64,000 nt of DNA from Anagrus nilaparvatae (taxonomy: Eukaryota > Arthropoda > Insecta > Hymenoptera > Mymaridae): NCBI GenBank assembly GCA_022575985.1, contig JAKSXM010000263.1, forward strand, positions 10,210,001 through 10,274,000. Direction: 5' to 3'. The position numbers were made by a program, and so were the translations under genes. How positions within the stretch are numbered: the stretch's first letter is position 1; every line of letters begins with the position of its first letter. Positions 9,884 to 20,230 of the stretch are shown here, one piece after another. Below the pieces are notes generated by a model. The model searched no databases. It saw only the letters and a list, made by a program, of their open reading frames with translations, and was not told where the DNA came from.

Positions 9884-10207
9884 TTGCATGGCGTAGAAAC
9901 GGCAATAAACCGCCTCATAGTTACGGAAAAAAAGTCTAACAAAAAGTTTTTGGTTGATACTGGGTTGCAAGTCTCAGTACTACCAAAAGACTACGCCAAC
10001 AACAGTCAACCGACTAACTTCACGTTACCTGCAGCAAACGAAACGACCATCAAGACTTATGGAACCAAGAAAATGAAAACTGATTTCAACTTGGGCAGGG
10101 ATATTACGTGGAACTTCTTCGTAGCGGACATCCCACAACCCATTATGGGCGCAGATTTTTTGGCTCATCATAAACTTCTTGTGGACATCCATGGCCAAGC
10201 ACTGTAA
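9884..10207 (+). pseudogene. Ty3/Gypsy aspartic protease
   Basis: One frame carries FLVDTGLQVSVLP, the retropepsin active site (DTG), and the family's closing IMGADFLAHH. The enzyme would cut the Gag-Pol precursor. It lies in a different frame from gag, as expected for a frameshifted pol, but ends at a stop (10205-10207) before the RT. It is therefore separated from the rest of pol. Confidence 0.85.
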
Positions 10208-11680
10208 GACAAAAAAAACCACCACATTTCAAAGGGGAGCGTTGTCAACAGCTGCAGTTATGGCATTTTTGCTGTAAGTAACATAATAGAATCAGAATAT
10301 GATTATATTTTTAAAGAATTTCCAGAAATTATTGGACTGGCTCAAAGTCAAGGCATTGCCAAAACTAAGGTAGCGTACTATATTGTAACAAAGGGGCCTC
10401 CAGTTGCTGAACATCCACGACCACTTGGTCCGGAAAAACGTGAAGCCACTAAAAAAGAGCTAGACCTCTTGCTCAAATGGAAATGGATTCGACGATCATC
10501 TAGCCCATGGGCAAGTCCGATCCATCACGTGAAGAAGTCAAATGGCGATGGTAGGAGATTATCGTTCCCTAAATTCTAAAATAGTTCCAGACAAATATTC
10601 TATACCTAATGCTTTAGACTTTGTTAACATGCTTCATGGGAAAAAGATTTTTTCTACAATAGATTTGGAGCGTGCATACCAACAAATTCCAATGGCCCAA
10701 GAGGACATACAAAAAACCGCCATTAAGTCTCCGTTTGGCAACTTTGAATACCTCGTTATGCCTTTTGGACTGACAGGAGCATGCCAAACTTTCCAAAGAT
10801 ACATTGATGAAGTACTGGGTGGCCTTGACTTCGTTTTTGCATATATTGACGACCTGTTCATCGTATCATCTACAGCTGAAGAGCACAAGAAACATTTAAG
10901 AATCATTTGCGAAAGATTAAAAAAATATGGTTCAATTATTAATAAAAACAAATGTGTTTTAGGTAAACCACAAATCGAATAGTTGGGATAATTGGTAAAT
11001 AGTTCAGGTATACTGCCACAACCAAAAAAGGTCCAATTCATTCAAGATTTTCCAAAACCAACCACGGTAGTGGAATTGCAGTGGTTTTTAGGTATGATTA
11101 ACTTTTACAGAAGGAGCATACCTAAAGCATCTCAAGCCCAAATGCCTCTAATTCAATATACAACAAACAGTAAGAAAAATGACCGTACACCAATTGAGTG
11201 GACACCTGAGGCAGAAGAGGCTTTTAATAAATGTAAAAACGGGTTAGCAGACGCCGCCCTACTTGTTCACCCATCAGTCAAGGCCAAAAGACGACTTGTC
11301 AAGGACGCGTCAGATACGGAAATGGGTGCAGCAATCGAACAAGAATCAGAAGATGGTTTTTGGAAGCCACTAGCTTTTTTCTCGAAAAAATTCAATGAAA
11401 CTCAACTAAAGAAGTACAGTACTTACGACAGGGAGTTGCTAGCAATACGCGAGAGCATAAAACACTTCAAATTTTGGTTAGAAGGGATGGACTTTGAGGT
11501 TCACACAGATCATAACCCGTTAACGTTCGCCTTTGACCAAAAATCAAACTGTGCTTCACTGAAGCAAAGAGGGAAGAGATCTTAGATTCTTAGATTTTAT
11601 ATCGCAGTACACAACAAAAATTGTACATATTCCTGGCCCGGAAAATTCAGTAGCAGATGCTTTATTAAGAATCAACGCTA
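10208..11680 (+). pseudogene. Ty3/Gypsy reverse transcriptase and RNase H
   Basis: The RT region runs from about 10310. It contains STIDLERAYQQIP, VMPFGLTGACQTFQR and the catalytic YIDDLFIVS near 10840, followed by a stop at 10981-10983. The thumb (LGMINFYRRSIPK) and RNase H (STYDRELLAI, FEVHTDHNPLTF) read on from 10992. In-frame stops at 10207 and 10981 and a frame loss near 11580 kill the protein. Domain order PR-RT-RNaseH-IN identifies Ty3/Gypsy. Confidence 0.9.
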
Positions 11681-11685
11681 TTCAA

Positions 11686-13186
11686 ATGCCAACAGAAGTC
11701 GATTACTCAGAACTGTCTGAGGAAGAGCAAAAAGATCAAGATCTTCAAAAATTTATAAAATTGACAACATCTTGCAAATTTGAAAAATTAAATTGGGGTG
11801 GAACTCAGACACTTATTATTTTTGAAACATCAATTGGTAAAATGAGACCATTCATTCCAAAAATTTTGCGGCAACGAATTTTTGACCAAATTCACCGACT
11901 ATCACATCCAGGTGGACAAACAACCTTCAAAATGGTTCAGAAAAGATACTTTTGGCCAAACATGCGAATGGAAGTAATAAAATGGGCAAAAACTTTCATA
12001 GATTGTCAACAGTAAAAAATCAGCCGACAACAAAAAAATAAAGTCAGAACCTTCAAAGCACCAGAAGCTAGGTTTGATCACATTCATCTGGAAATAGTTG
12101 GGCCTATGCCTAGTTCTAATGGATATCAATATTGTTTAACTGTAATAGATCAGTTTCTAAGGTGGCCTGAAGCATTTCCAATTGTAGACACCAATGCTAA
12201 CACAGTGGCTAAAACACTATACAGCGGTTGGATCTGTCGTTATGGGACACCACTTATTTGTACCACGGATCAAGGTTCTCAATTTGAAGCCTTATTTTTT
12301 AAAGCCTTATTACAGTTTGCAGGTTGCCAAAGAGTCCGCACAACAGCTTATCATTCAGCAGCGAACGGCATGGTAGGACGTCTACACCGTGTCATGAAAG
12401 CAGCGCTAATGTGCCTTGGTAAAAAAGAAAATTGGGTTGAACTCCTACCTACAGTCATGCTAGGGCTCAGAGCAAGTATTAGGGAGGACGTCGATGCATC
12501 CCCAGCATAATTCGTGTTTGGAAAAACATTGAGGTTACCAGGCGAATTTTTCTCTTGTGGAGATTTTTCGCCAGATCCTCAAATTTTCATCGAAAGCTAT
12601 CGAGTACACATGCGAGAATTACAGCCTATTCCAGCAGCACATCATCATAAAGAAAAACCTTTCGTTTTCAAGGCACTAGGAGAATCATCACACATTTTCT
12701 TCTAAAGGAAGACACAGGATCGCTTGATAGACCGTATGAGGGTCCTCATAAAGTCATCCAACTAAGGTCAGACGTCGTCTAAGAAATTGAACGCAATGGA
12801 CAGGCAGTAAACGTAACCACCGAAAGGTTAAAACCAGCCTTCACGTTAAGAATCCCAGAAAATGGAACTGATAATCAAAATGCATCAGCAAACTCAAGCA
12901 ATCAAAGTTATCAGTCCAAATCCCACAAATAATAATAATAATCAAAAAACAAGCGAACATGGTAATAAATTACACGGCGACCACAGCTATGCGAAAATAG
13001 TACAAAATTTTCGATAGAACCTACAACAGTTCACAAAAACCAGCCAACAACTACTCAGCCAAAGGGTATATTAACAAAATCGCAAGAAGGGAACACAGCT
13101 CCAGCAATTAGCTCAACTCAAGCAGAAGTTCCATCATCTAGACCGCAGCTAAGAACGTACCCAGCTAAACGAAAAGTAAATATTAC
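11686..13186 (+). pseudogene. Ty3/Gypsy integrase, decayed catalytic triad
   Basis: The HHCC zinc domain is seen at 11890-12020 (H and H around HRLSHPGGQ; only part of the CxxC remains, followed by a stop). The catalytic core starts near 12075. The first acidic position reads Glu (HLEIVGPMP) where the family has Asp. The second is TDQGSQFEA. The third, normally in a VERLHR-type motif, reads VGRLHR, so the catalytic Glu is lost. A stop interrupts at 12508. The C-terminal tail continues, with stops, to about 13186, where Penelope sequence begins. Enzymatically dead. Confidence 0.88.
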
Positions 13187-14440
13187 ACTTTCATCCTGGT
13201 TGTTATTTTTCTTGATTTTATCAGAATTATTCATATCATTTTCAATATAGGTAGGAGGATTTTTTATTCTTACTTGTCTAATAGGTCTTTGATTATATGA
13301 TTCTGGTTTATCAAGATTTTTTGCCGTTTTTTCTTTTTTATATTTTTCATTGATTAATGCATCAATTGGGGCTCTGTGTTCAGAAATTCTAATGCCAACT
13401 TGACGTTTTGATTGGCCAATGTAGGTAGCTGGGCTATCTTGACAATCAAACTTGTATATGACTCCACAGCATTTTTCTTTTTCAAGTTTGTCTTTGGCTT
13501 TGATAACTATGTGGGTGAGGTTGATGACAATCATTGGGATAGCAATAATATTGTGCTTTCTTAGGCAATTAGATAAATTTTTATAGAACCCTTCTACGTA
13601 AGGAATGTAGACTTTGGGTTATGGAAATTTTCATTAAATTTTGATGTTAATGTTCTTTTGTATATCATTACAGTTGTTTTTATTGATGTTATTAATTTTT
13701 CTGTAATGTAAAGTATCATGTCTTTTTTGTATGTACATCAATGAATTTTTTTGGATAACTATTGTTAAGAAGAAACTGTTTGACTACAGAGAGGTTTTTG
13801 TTATGGAAATTTTCATGTGAAAGTAAAATGGCCTTATCTACTAGGCAAAAAACCATTCCAATTTTTTGATGTTTTGTATGTACAGAGTTAAAATTGATGA
13901 ATCTTGAAGAGAAAGTTGGTTTCCTATACCAATCATAAGTTACTCCGTTATTTTCTCTGATTAATAGTACGTCTAAAAAACTTATTCTGTTATTATTTTC
14001 CAGTTCGTAGGTAAACTGAAGTCTAGGATGGTATTATTATATTAACACAGTTTTTGGGAATGGCGTTAATGATGTCATCAACGTAAAGGTAATAAAATGA
14101 TGGTTTAAAATCAAGCTATTTTAGACAGTGCTCTTCTAAGCCAGTCATTACAATATCAGCAAAAATAGATGAAACAGCAGAGCCCATTGGAGAGCCATAG
14201 ACTTGTTTATAATAACATTTATTGAATTGAAAATAAGTGTTATTGGTAAGAAAGTCAATAGCTTCATGTAGTTCATCAAATGGTATGATATTATTCTTCC
14301 TAATTTGATCATATCTTCTATCAAGGCCTTCTCGAACCAATTTAGTAGGTACATTGGTAAAAAGGCTTGTAGCATCAAAACTAACGAAGACGTGGTCATA
14401 AGGGATGTTTATGTCTTGTATTTTACTTAAAATAACCAAA
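13187..14440 (-). pseudogene. Penelope-like element ORF: RT piece and GIY-YIG endonuclease
   Basis: On the minus strand, 14439-14116 encodes RT motifs (FVSFDATSLFTNVP and YKQVYGSPMGSAVS) typical of Penelope-type RTs. Downstream, 13534 to about 13190 encodes a GIY-YIG nuclease (GVIYKFDCQ, then YIGQSKRQVGIRISEH). The region between (14115-13535) is the rest of the RT with frameshifts and stops. The N-terminus is missing: at 14440 the ORF joins an oppositely oriented terminal-repeat fragment. This is a known arrangement for 5'-truncated Penelope copies. The element interrupts the Gypsy integrase tail. Confidence 0.88.
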
Positions 14441-14635
14441 AAATTTTTTGACTAATGTAAGGAAAAAACTTTATAATTATTGTTGCTATAGAATTATATT
14501 AATTATTATATATAAAGATTTTTAGCCTGAAGATTGTATCATTGATACTGAAACGTTGCATCACATTGAATAAATAAATACATTTTTTCAAAAGTAAATT
14601 TACTCTTTGAAGTCAATAATTTTTCATATTTATTA
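14430..14635 (+). mobile_element. Penelope pLTR fragment, inverted relative to its ORF
   Basis: Reverse-complementary to 6441-6640. The plus strand at 14526-14555 reads CTGAAGA, a hairpin (GTATC, ATT, GATAC), then GAAACGTT. These match the strand-break core of a minimal hammerhead: CUGANGA, stem II and GAAA, with a two-base stem III possible through ACGU. Stem I is weak here, so activity is doubtful. Confidence 0.7.
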
Positions 14636-14730
14636 ATAAGCATACGAGTGATAAGAGTTAACAATGATTAAGTTTAACATATAAAAATTTCTCGAGGGTA
14701 CAAATGAAACAAAAATTATTTTTTAAGTTT
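14636..14730. other. Short spacer, nothing recognised
   Basis: An A+T-rich sequence between the Penelope fragment and the next LTR. It could be part of the Gypsy 3' flank but has no diagnostic motif. Confidence 0.5.
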
Positions 14731-14776
14731 TGTAACAACCCAGGTGTAGGCGTTATAAGAAATATATATACGATTT

Positions 14777-15079
14777 AAGTTTATTTTTCCATTCATTTGC
14801 TTTTAAAAGTAATACTGTAGCAGATTCACCACAAATACTTTTACACGTAATTCCATGACGATTTTTAAATTTTTCCAGCCACCTATTGGAAGCTTGGAAA
14901 TCATTTATTTCTGAAATCTTAACGAGTTCTAAAGCTTTTACTTGTAATATTGGGATTAGTTGTTGCCTTACTGCATAAAACCACTCATGCAGATTAGAAT
15001 CTAATTCACAAGTTACTGCCTTGAATCTTTTTTTCGCATGTTTACTTAAACCGTTACTACTCCAATTATTATTTATCAT
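14777..15079 (-). pseudogene. pogo/Tigger-type transposase, CENP-B DNA-binding domain fragment
   Basis: About 100 codons on the minus strand read as the second helix-turn-helix of the CENP-B/Tigger family, which in transposases binds the terminal repeats. Diagnostic pieces are LHEWFYAVRQQLIP and NRWLEKFKNRHGI. There is no DDE catalytic domain, so this is only an N-terminal fragment. It abuts the Jockey RT fragment directly at 15079, with no visible spacer. Confidence 0.8.
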
Positions 15080-15771
15080 TCATGTAAATGCAGAATAGTA
15101 GTGGCCCCAACACAGAGCCCTGAGGAACGCCAAGATTGACGTCACGAGACTCAGATAATGATGTTTTAGAAATCACTCTCAATTGTCTACCCTCAAGATA
15201 GGACTTAAGCCACATGAATGCATTCTTAGAGAAGCCTATTTCTTTTAATTTTTTCAGTAGTTTAGTAGGGGAGACGGTGTCAAACGCCTTACTGAAATCG
15301 AACTGAAGCAGAATGGTAATGAGTCTTTTGCTCATCCCCACTCTAATATCCTCAGTCAATTTCAGCAATGCAGTCTCCGTACTACTATACTGCCTAAAAC
15401 CAGTCTGTAGTGGGCCAAGAATGTTGCCGTTTTTAAGAAACTGTGTGATTTGATCGTGGGCTAATTTTTCTAGTACTTTAGAGAGGAAACATAATAAAGC
15501 AACTGGTCTAAAATCTGATGGTAAGGATGGAATTGTGACCTTTTTTATAGCAACAAGCATGGAAGTTTTCCAAAGTAAGGGAAAAAATTCCAGTTTTAAG
15601 GGATTCATTAAATATCTGAACTAGATAGGGACCAATTGATGGAAGAGATTTTGCAATATTACTGTGGGGAACACCATCAGTTCCCTTTGCCTGCGACTTA
15701 AAGTGAGCAACAGCTAAAACCACATCATTAACAGAAACCTCATGAAATTGAAACCCATTATCCTCTATCAA
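15069..15771 (-). pseudogene. Jockey-like non-LTR reverse transcriptase fragment
   Basis: Minus-strand reading in two frames with one shift near 15580. It includes GTDGVPHSNI, LSKVLEKLAHDQI, GPLQTGFRQYSSTETAL, DFSKAFDTVSPTKLL and GVPQGSVLGPLLFCIYMND. It stops just before the catalytic YADD motif, where the Tigger fragment begins. Only the fingers and first palm motifs remain, so it cannot be active. It differs from the Jockey-like elements at 1-1885 and 17830-19105. Confidence 0.88.
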
Positions 15772-15774
15772 ACA

Positions 15775-15960
15775 TGAGGCCTGCCCTGTTCAGGGCGGGC
15801 ACAAATAAATACACGTAAGGACAGCTGCTCAGACAAAGTGACTCACGTCAAGTCAAAATAAATTTTTTAATAAAGTAACCTCAAAATCCTCATCCTCTTT
15901 CTTTCCTCCTTTTTTTTATTTTTTATTTTATAATTAATTTTTTTTTTTTATTAACAGAAA
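15775..15960 (+). mobile_element. BEL-type LTR fragment
   Basis: Resembles the 3' part of the LTRs at 51557-52225 and 54163-54835: CCTG(C/T)CC followed by AGGGC(A/G)GGCACAAAT, then GCTGCTCAGACAA, CTCAAGTC-like runs, AATAAA, and the closing CCTCATCCTC with poly-T. Confidence 0.7.
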
Positions 15961-16809
15961 CAGACCGGTCGTTGGCAGTGTTTATGGGGTGGTGGTCACT
16001 AGTATACATGTATATGTAGAAATCTTATAAGAAAATAGAGAAACGGTCATGACTGTATAGAAGCACTATAAAGCCCTTTTATACTTTAATTAGGGATATA
16101 GGAACTTTTTTACAAATATTAGAAAATTAAGAAATGATTAAATATAATCATTTCTTATAAGTTTTTATCAAACTACTTAATGATTAGATTTATAATAAGA
16201 TAAATAAGATAATATAATATTAGTTCTAATTAAGGGATAAAAGGTATTTATTAAATGAACTAAATTATATGTATTATAAAATAAAAAACATAAATATTAA
16301 TCAAAAAGAAAAAATAGATATTTTTTATATTATGTATATAAAAAATATAAAAGATACTTCCAAACCGTTGAATATACATTAGAATTTTCCAAAATGTTCT
16401 ACAATACTTGTTTGCTAGTAAAACTTTATGCAAGTGTGCTTGTCTGGGAAATGATATATAAGAGGGGACATTTTAACGTCTCAGCACACTTGACCATGGG
16501 CGTTCTTGTGAATAGTATACCTCTGTATGTATTTGCAAGGATATTCAATAAATATTGAAATAATTTTAACCAAATTCAGTCTTTATATATTTATATTTTA
16601 TATTTGTATTTATTTAGGTGTCTTCGATATCATCTAAATTTCATCAGATCCCTGCTGGGATAGTTAAGTATCTGAAGTACAAGGGCCCTACGCCTATGGA
16701 TCCCTTGTACAGAAGATAGATATAGGCGGGTAGGCTCTTAATCTACGAAGTATAGGCTTTTTATTATTGCTTTTTATTATATGTTAACCCCCATTACGGG
16801 GCAGTTACA

Positions 16810-16907
16810 TTGGCGATCCTGCCGCCATGAACCTAGGAAAATTATATTCAATTCGCTCAGGATCAATCATTTTTTTAAATTAAATTTTCTCTGTATGAAA
16901 AAAAAAT

Positions 16908-16944
<37 letters not shown>

Positions 16945-17290
16945 TTTTGAATATGAATAAAATTGCAGTAGAGAGTAATGAAAATCCAAATTTTACGGAT
17001 GATTGGATAAATTACGAATTGTCAAATAAAAAAATTAAAGAGAAGATAAAATGGTTAATTGTTTAACAGATGAGCAATGGTGGACTATGGTCCACATAGT
17101 AAATGATTTAAAAGATCTAAAGAAATTTCTATGAGGGAAAAATAGTTTATTAAAGAAGTAACAAAAATAAAAAATGAAAATAACTGGTTATATAAACAAA
17201 TTAATTGTCTAAATAACAAAACAAATGAAAGTACACACATAGAGAAGAAAAAAAGGCTGATTTGGGAGAATCGAATAGAAGATTTTTACC
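16810..17290 (+). pseudogene. Primer-binding site and gag start of the LTR element at 14731
   Basis: After the primer-binding-like TTGGCGATCCTGCCGCC comes a (CT)n microsatellite at 16903-16945. An ATG at about 16953 then opens a short acidic reading frame (MNKIAVESNENPNFTDDW), broken by a frameshift near 17055 and by stops. The following TDEQWWTMVHIVNDLKDL in another frame looks like its continuation. It is probably a gag start, but I cannot assign the family. No pol follows. Confidence 0.45.
16903..16945. repeat. (CT)n microsatellite
   Basis: About 20 CT dinucleotides with one GT interruption. Confidence 0.9.
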
Positions 17291-17829
17291 ATAAAAAAAA
17301 GAAATATTTTTTTTTTATAATATAAAAAATACTAAAAATTTTTATTTCAGCAGAAATAGAATGAAAAATTAATTATTCTAAATAAAATTATATTAAAGCC
17401 ATTTAAACATAAATAAAATGATAAAATTTTTTTTGCTAAAAAATTTTTTTAAGCCATTTGGGCAAAAATAATTTATAAAATTTTTATATAAGCATTTGGA
17501 CAAAATTCTCTTTTTGAAAAAATAATCATAAAATTGCATTTTTTTAAAATTATTGGCAATATAATTATTTTTTGGTTTGAAAATTGCCATAAACATATGA
17601 CTTTGCATACCCGTCTGGTAAAATAAAAGAAAAAATAACGCAAAAATAAACGTTTTATTAAAATTAAAATAATTAAATACTCTTATTCTCAACGTGAAAA
17701 TAAGAATTATAAAAATAATCAAATAATTTCAAGTCCAAGCCGTTGAACTTTAAACATAACAAGAGCATTTTTTTCCCTCTAAAATGCTTTTGTCTATTTT
17801 ATCAGATAAAATTATACATCAGGTATTAC
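17291..17829. other. A+T-rich stretch, no gene seen
   Basis: Open frames here are low-complexity Phe/Ile/Asn/Lys translations and show no domain. Confidence 0.6.
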
Positions 17830-19105
17830 ATTCTTTATTCTTTATTCTTTATTCTATCAAAATTAATACAAAATCATTCTATACATAATCTAGTACATTA
17901 CATTATATACAAAAATAAATTCTTGTACCCCAAGAGTCACTATTGTGTCTGTGTAGGGATTGGTTTAGATTTAAGTTAAGTCCTTAAAAACTAAATATTA
18001 AAATAATATAAAATATAATATAATACTAAATCAAGAAAGTTAAAAATATACAATATTTACAGTGAGAATACAAAAAATAGTATTTTAAGTCAGTACCATT
18101 TTTATTCTAGGAGCCAAGATCCCATTTCTTTTTTTTTACTTTATAGCATGTAGAATTATCATTGACTCATAATAAAATTGGATTATACTACATATAGTCT
18201 CTTAAATATGATCTTTTAAATATTATAATTTTAAAAATGAAAAATATATTAGGTTAATTGTAATGTTATTCTTCGTTTTAGAGTTTTATTATTACTAAAT
18301 GTTATTGATTTTATATTATTAGGCAATTTATTAAAATTATTTATAGATACAATGTAAGGGCTTTTCTTATATATGGTTTTAAAAATAGCAGGAAGTGGTC
18401 AATTTTTTTCTAGTTATTTGTTTAGAATTTATATACTTAATCTGTAATCTTTCAAAGTAAAATAATAAGAAGTTATAGTAAAAAGTTGATTAATATTTAG
18501 AAAAGTGGTGTTTTCATCATTAATTAATTTAATAATTTTATTTTCGTATGAATTTAATACTTTTTTGGCAATATTATATGCACAGCCCCATATAGAGATA
18601 CCATATTATACTATACTCATAAATAATGCATAATAAATTATTCTTAGGACTGTTTTATCTAAATGTTTTAATTTATAAAAGATATAGATTAGCTATTTTG
18701 TTCTATTTGATACATATTCAATATGGTTATTCCATTTTAAAAACTGCTTAAAATATACACCAAAATACTTGCATGATTCTGTTCTTCTAATTATTTTACT
18801 ATTATCAGGTAAGCTTGATTTATAACATCCAAAAGTTATGAACAGAGTTTTCTCTGAATTAAGTGTAAGTTTGTTAGTTTGTAACCATTTATTTATTATT
18901 TCTAACCTTTAAATCATAGATGTTTTAGCTCTTTCCCAATTTTTTTCTAAAGAGAAAACTGCAGTATCATCTGCATAAGAAAATATTAGAGATGATATAT
19001 TTAACAAGTTATTGATATACAATACAAATAGAAGAGGTCCCAGGATAGAACCCTGGGGAACTCCAATATTTATATTTCTAAAATCACTTATAGCATCTTG
19101 AATGT
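17830..19105 (-). mobile_element. Jockey-like non-LTR element, 3' half with GAATAAA-repeat tail
   Basis: Minus strand. At 19060-19035 it reads GVPQGSILGPLLF, near 18975 the catalytic SYADDTAVF, then the thumb region (KLTLNSEKTLF, YFGVYFKQFLKWNNHIEYV) down to about 18450. A 3' UTR reaches 17830. The terminus is a GAATAAA/AGAATAA simple repeat (about 17831-17857 on the plus strand as TTCTTTATTC units), a common tail type in this group. Several stops are present. It is 5'-truncated at the RT palm. Confidence 0.85.
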
Positions 19106-20198
19106 ATTATAAGTAAATAAGTAAATTTTTTAATGATGTTATAAAATTTAAAATACAAATTATGAAAAATTTAAAAATAAATAATTAAATGAAAATTGTT
19201 AATAATAAATAAAATTTTTTAAAATAGATTTCAAACAGAAATTATAAATTTAAAATAAAAAATTTTTCAGATTAAAATAATTATAAAAATAGTAATAATA
19301 AAATTTTAAAGTACCGATAAGAATTGCTATACAATCATTAGATTGAAATGTATATATTATGAATGAATGATAGTAAAAATTGTAGTATAAGTTTAAAGAG
19401 ACTTTAGAAAAGGGCTTAATATTAATAATAATAATAGAATTTTAAAAACTTCATGGAAATACCTTACTAGAATTATTTTCTATGATAATATTATTTTCTT
19501 CTTACTTTTATACCGAAGCGCGATCGAAAAAAACGCATTTTCTCCCCGCTGACAAAGATATGGTACATTTTTAACCATGGAAGCAAAAAAAAAAGAAAGG
19601 CCCAGATTTTTTAAAATTTTATTTCGGTAAGATAAAATATTCCGAGACTTCTACGAATTCGGGGATCAGTTTTAATATGGCTGAACATCATTTTCTATCT
19701 GTTAGCTAGTGTTTAAAAAAATTTTTAAGCGCGTTATTATATTAAAAATATCCTAATTTAATTTTATTTATTCGGTTATATCAGTTTTGTACCAGTTCCT
19801 ACTGTTGGAACTTATTATTAGTAGGTGGCAAAAACTCCTTCATACTTAAATTTTGCAATAGATGATTTAGATCGATCACCAGATGGTGAAGTTTTAGCAA
19901 TCCATGAGCCATAACTTCTCATTTCTGGATGCCGAAGGTGCATGAAGATGGAGTAGGATTAAAATAAATGATACTTTGCGCTAAGATAATTTCACTGTAA
20001 TAATATACTATATTAAAAATATTTGTAAGGTTTATTAGAGAAAGTTCATGCTAAATTTATATTTTATTTGCAGGAAAACATAATTGTTTGGTGAATGTAG
20101 TATAGCGCTTACTGGTATTATTAAAGCGTATTCCATTTGTATAGCAAAGGGTTTTTTAAGCAACGCTTAATCAGTTAATCAGTAAATCACTAGTATGC

Positions 20199-20230
<32 letters not shown>

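Larger units (their letters stand above)
14731..16809 (+). mobile_element. LTR of the same family as 7360-8537, split by a composite insertion
   Basis: Starts TGTAACAACCCAGGTGTAGG, is interrupted at about 14775, and resumes at about 15990 (ATACATGTATATGTAG). It then follows the solo LTR to its end TTACA at 16809. Unlike the solo copy, it is followed by TTGGCGATCCTGCCGCC, a plausible tRNA primer-binding site. It is therefore a 5' LTR with the beginning of an internal region. The interrupting 1.2 kb is itself a mosaic of a Tigger piece, a Jockey RT piece and a BEL-type LTR piece. Confidence 0.82.

Noticed and set aside
8931..13186. Errantivirus with an envelope gene
   Set aside because: No third ORF is found after integrase. 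The sequence passes from the integrase tail directly into the Penelope element.
17393..17722. 109-codon minus-strand ORF rich in Phe, Ile, Lys and Asn
   Set aside because: Its composition is that expected from chance frames in A+T-rich DNA.
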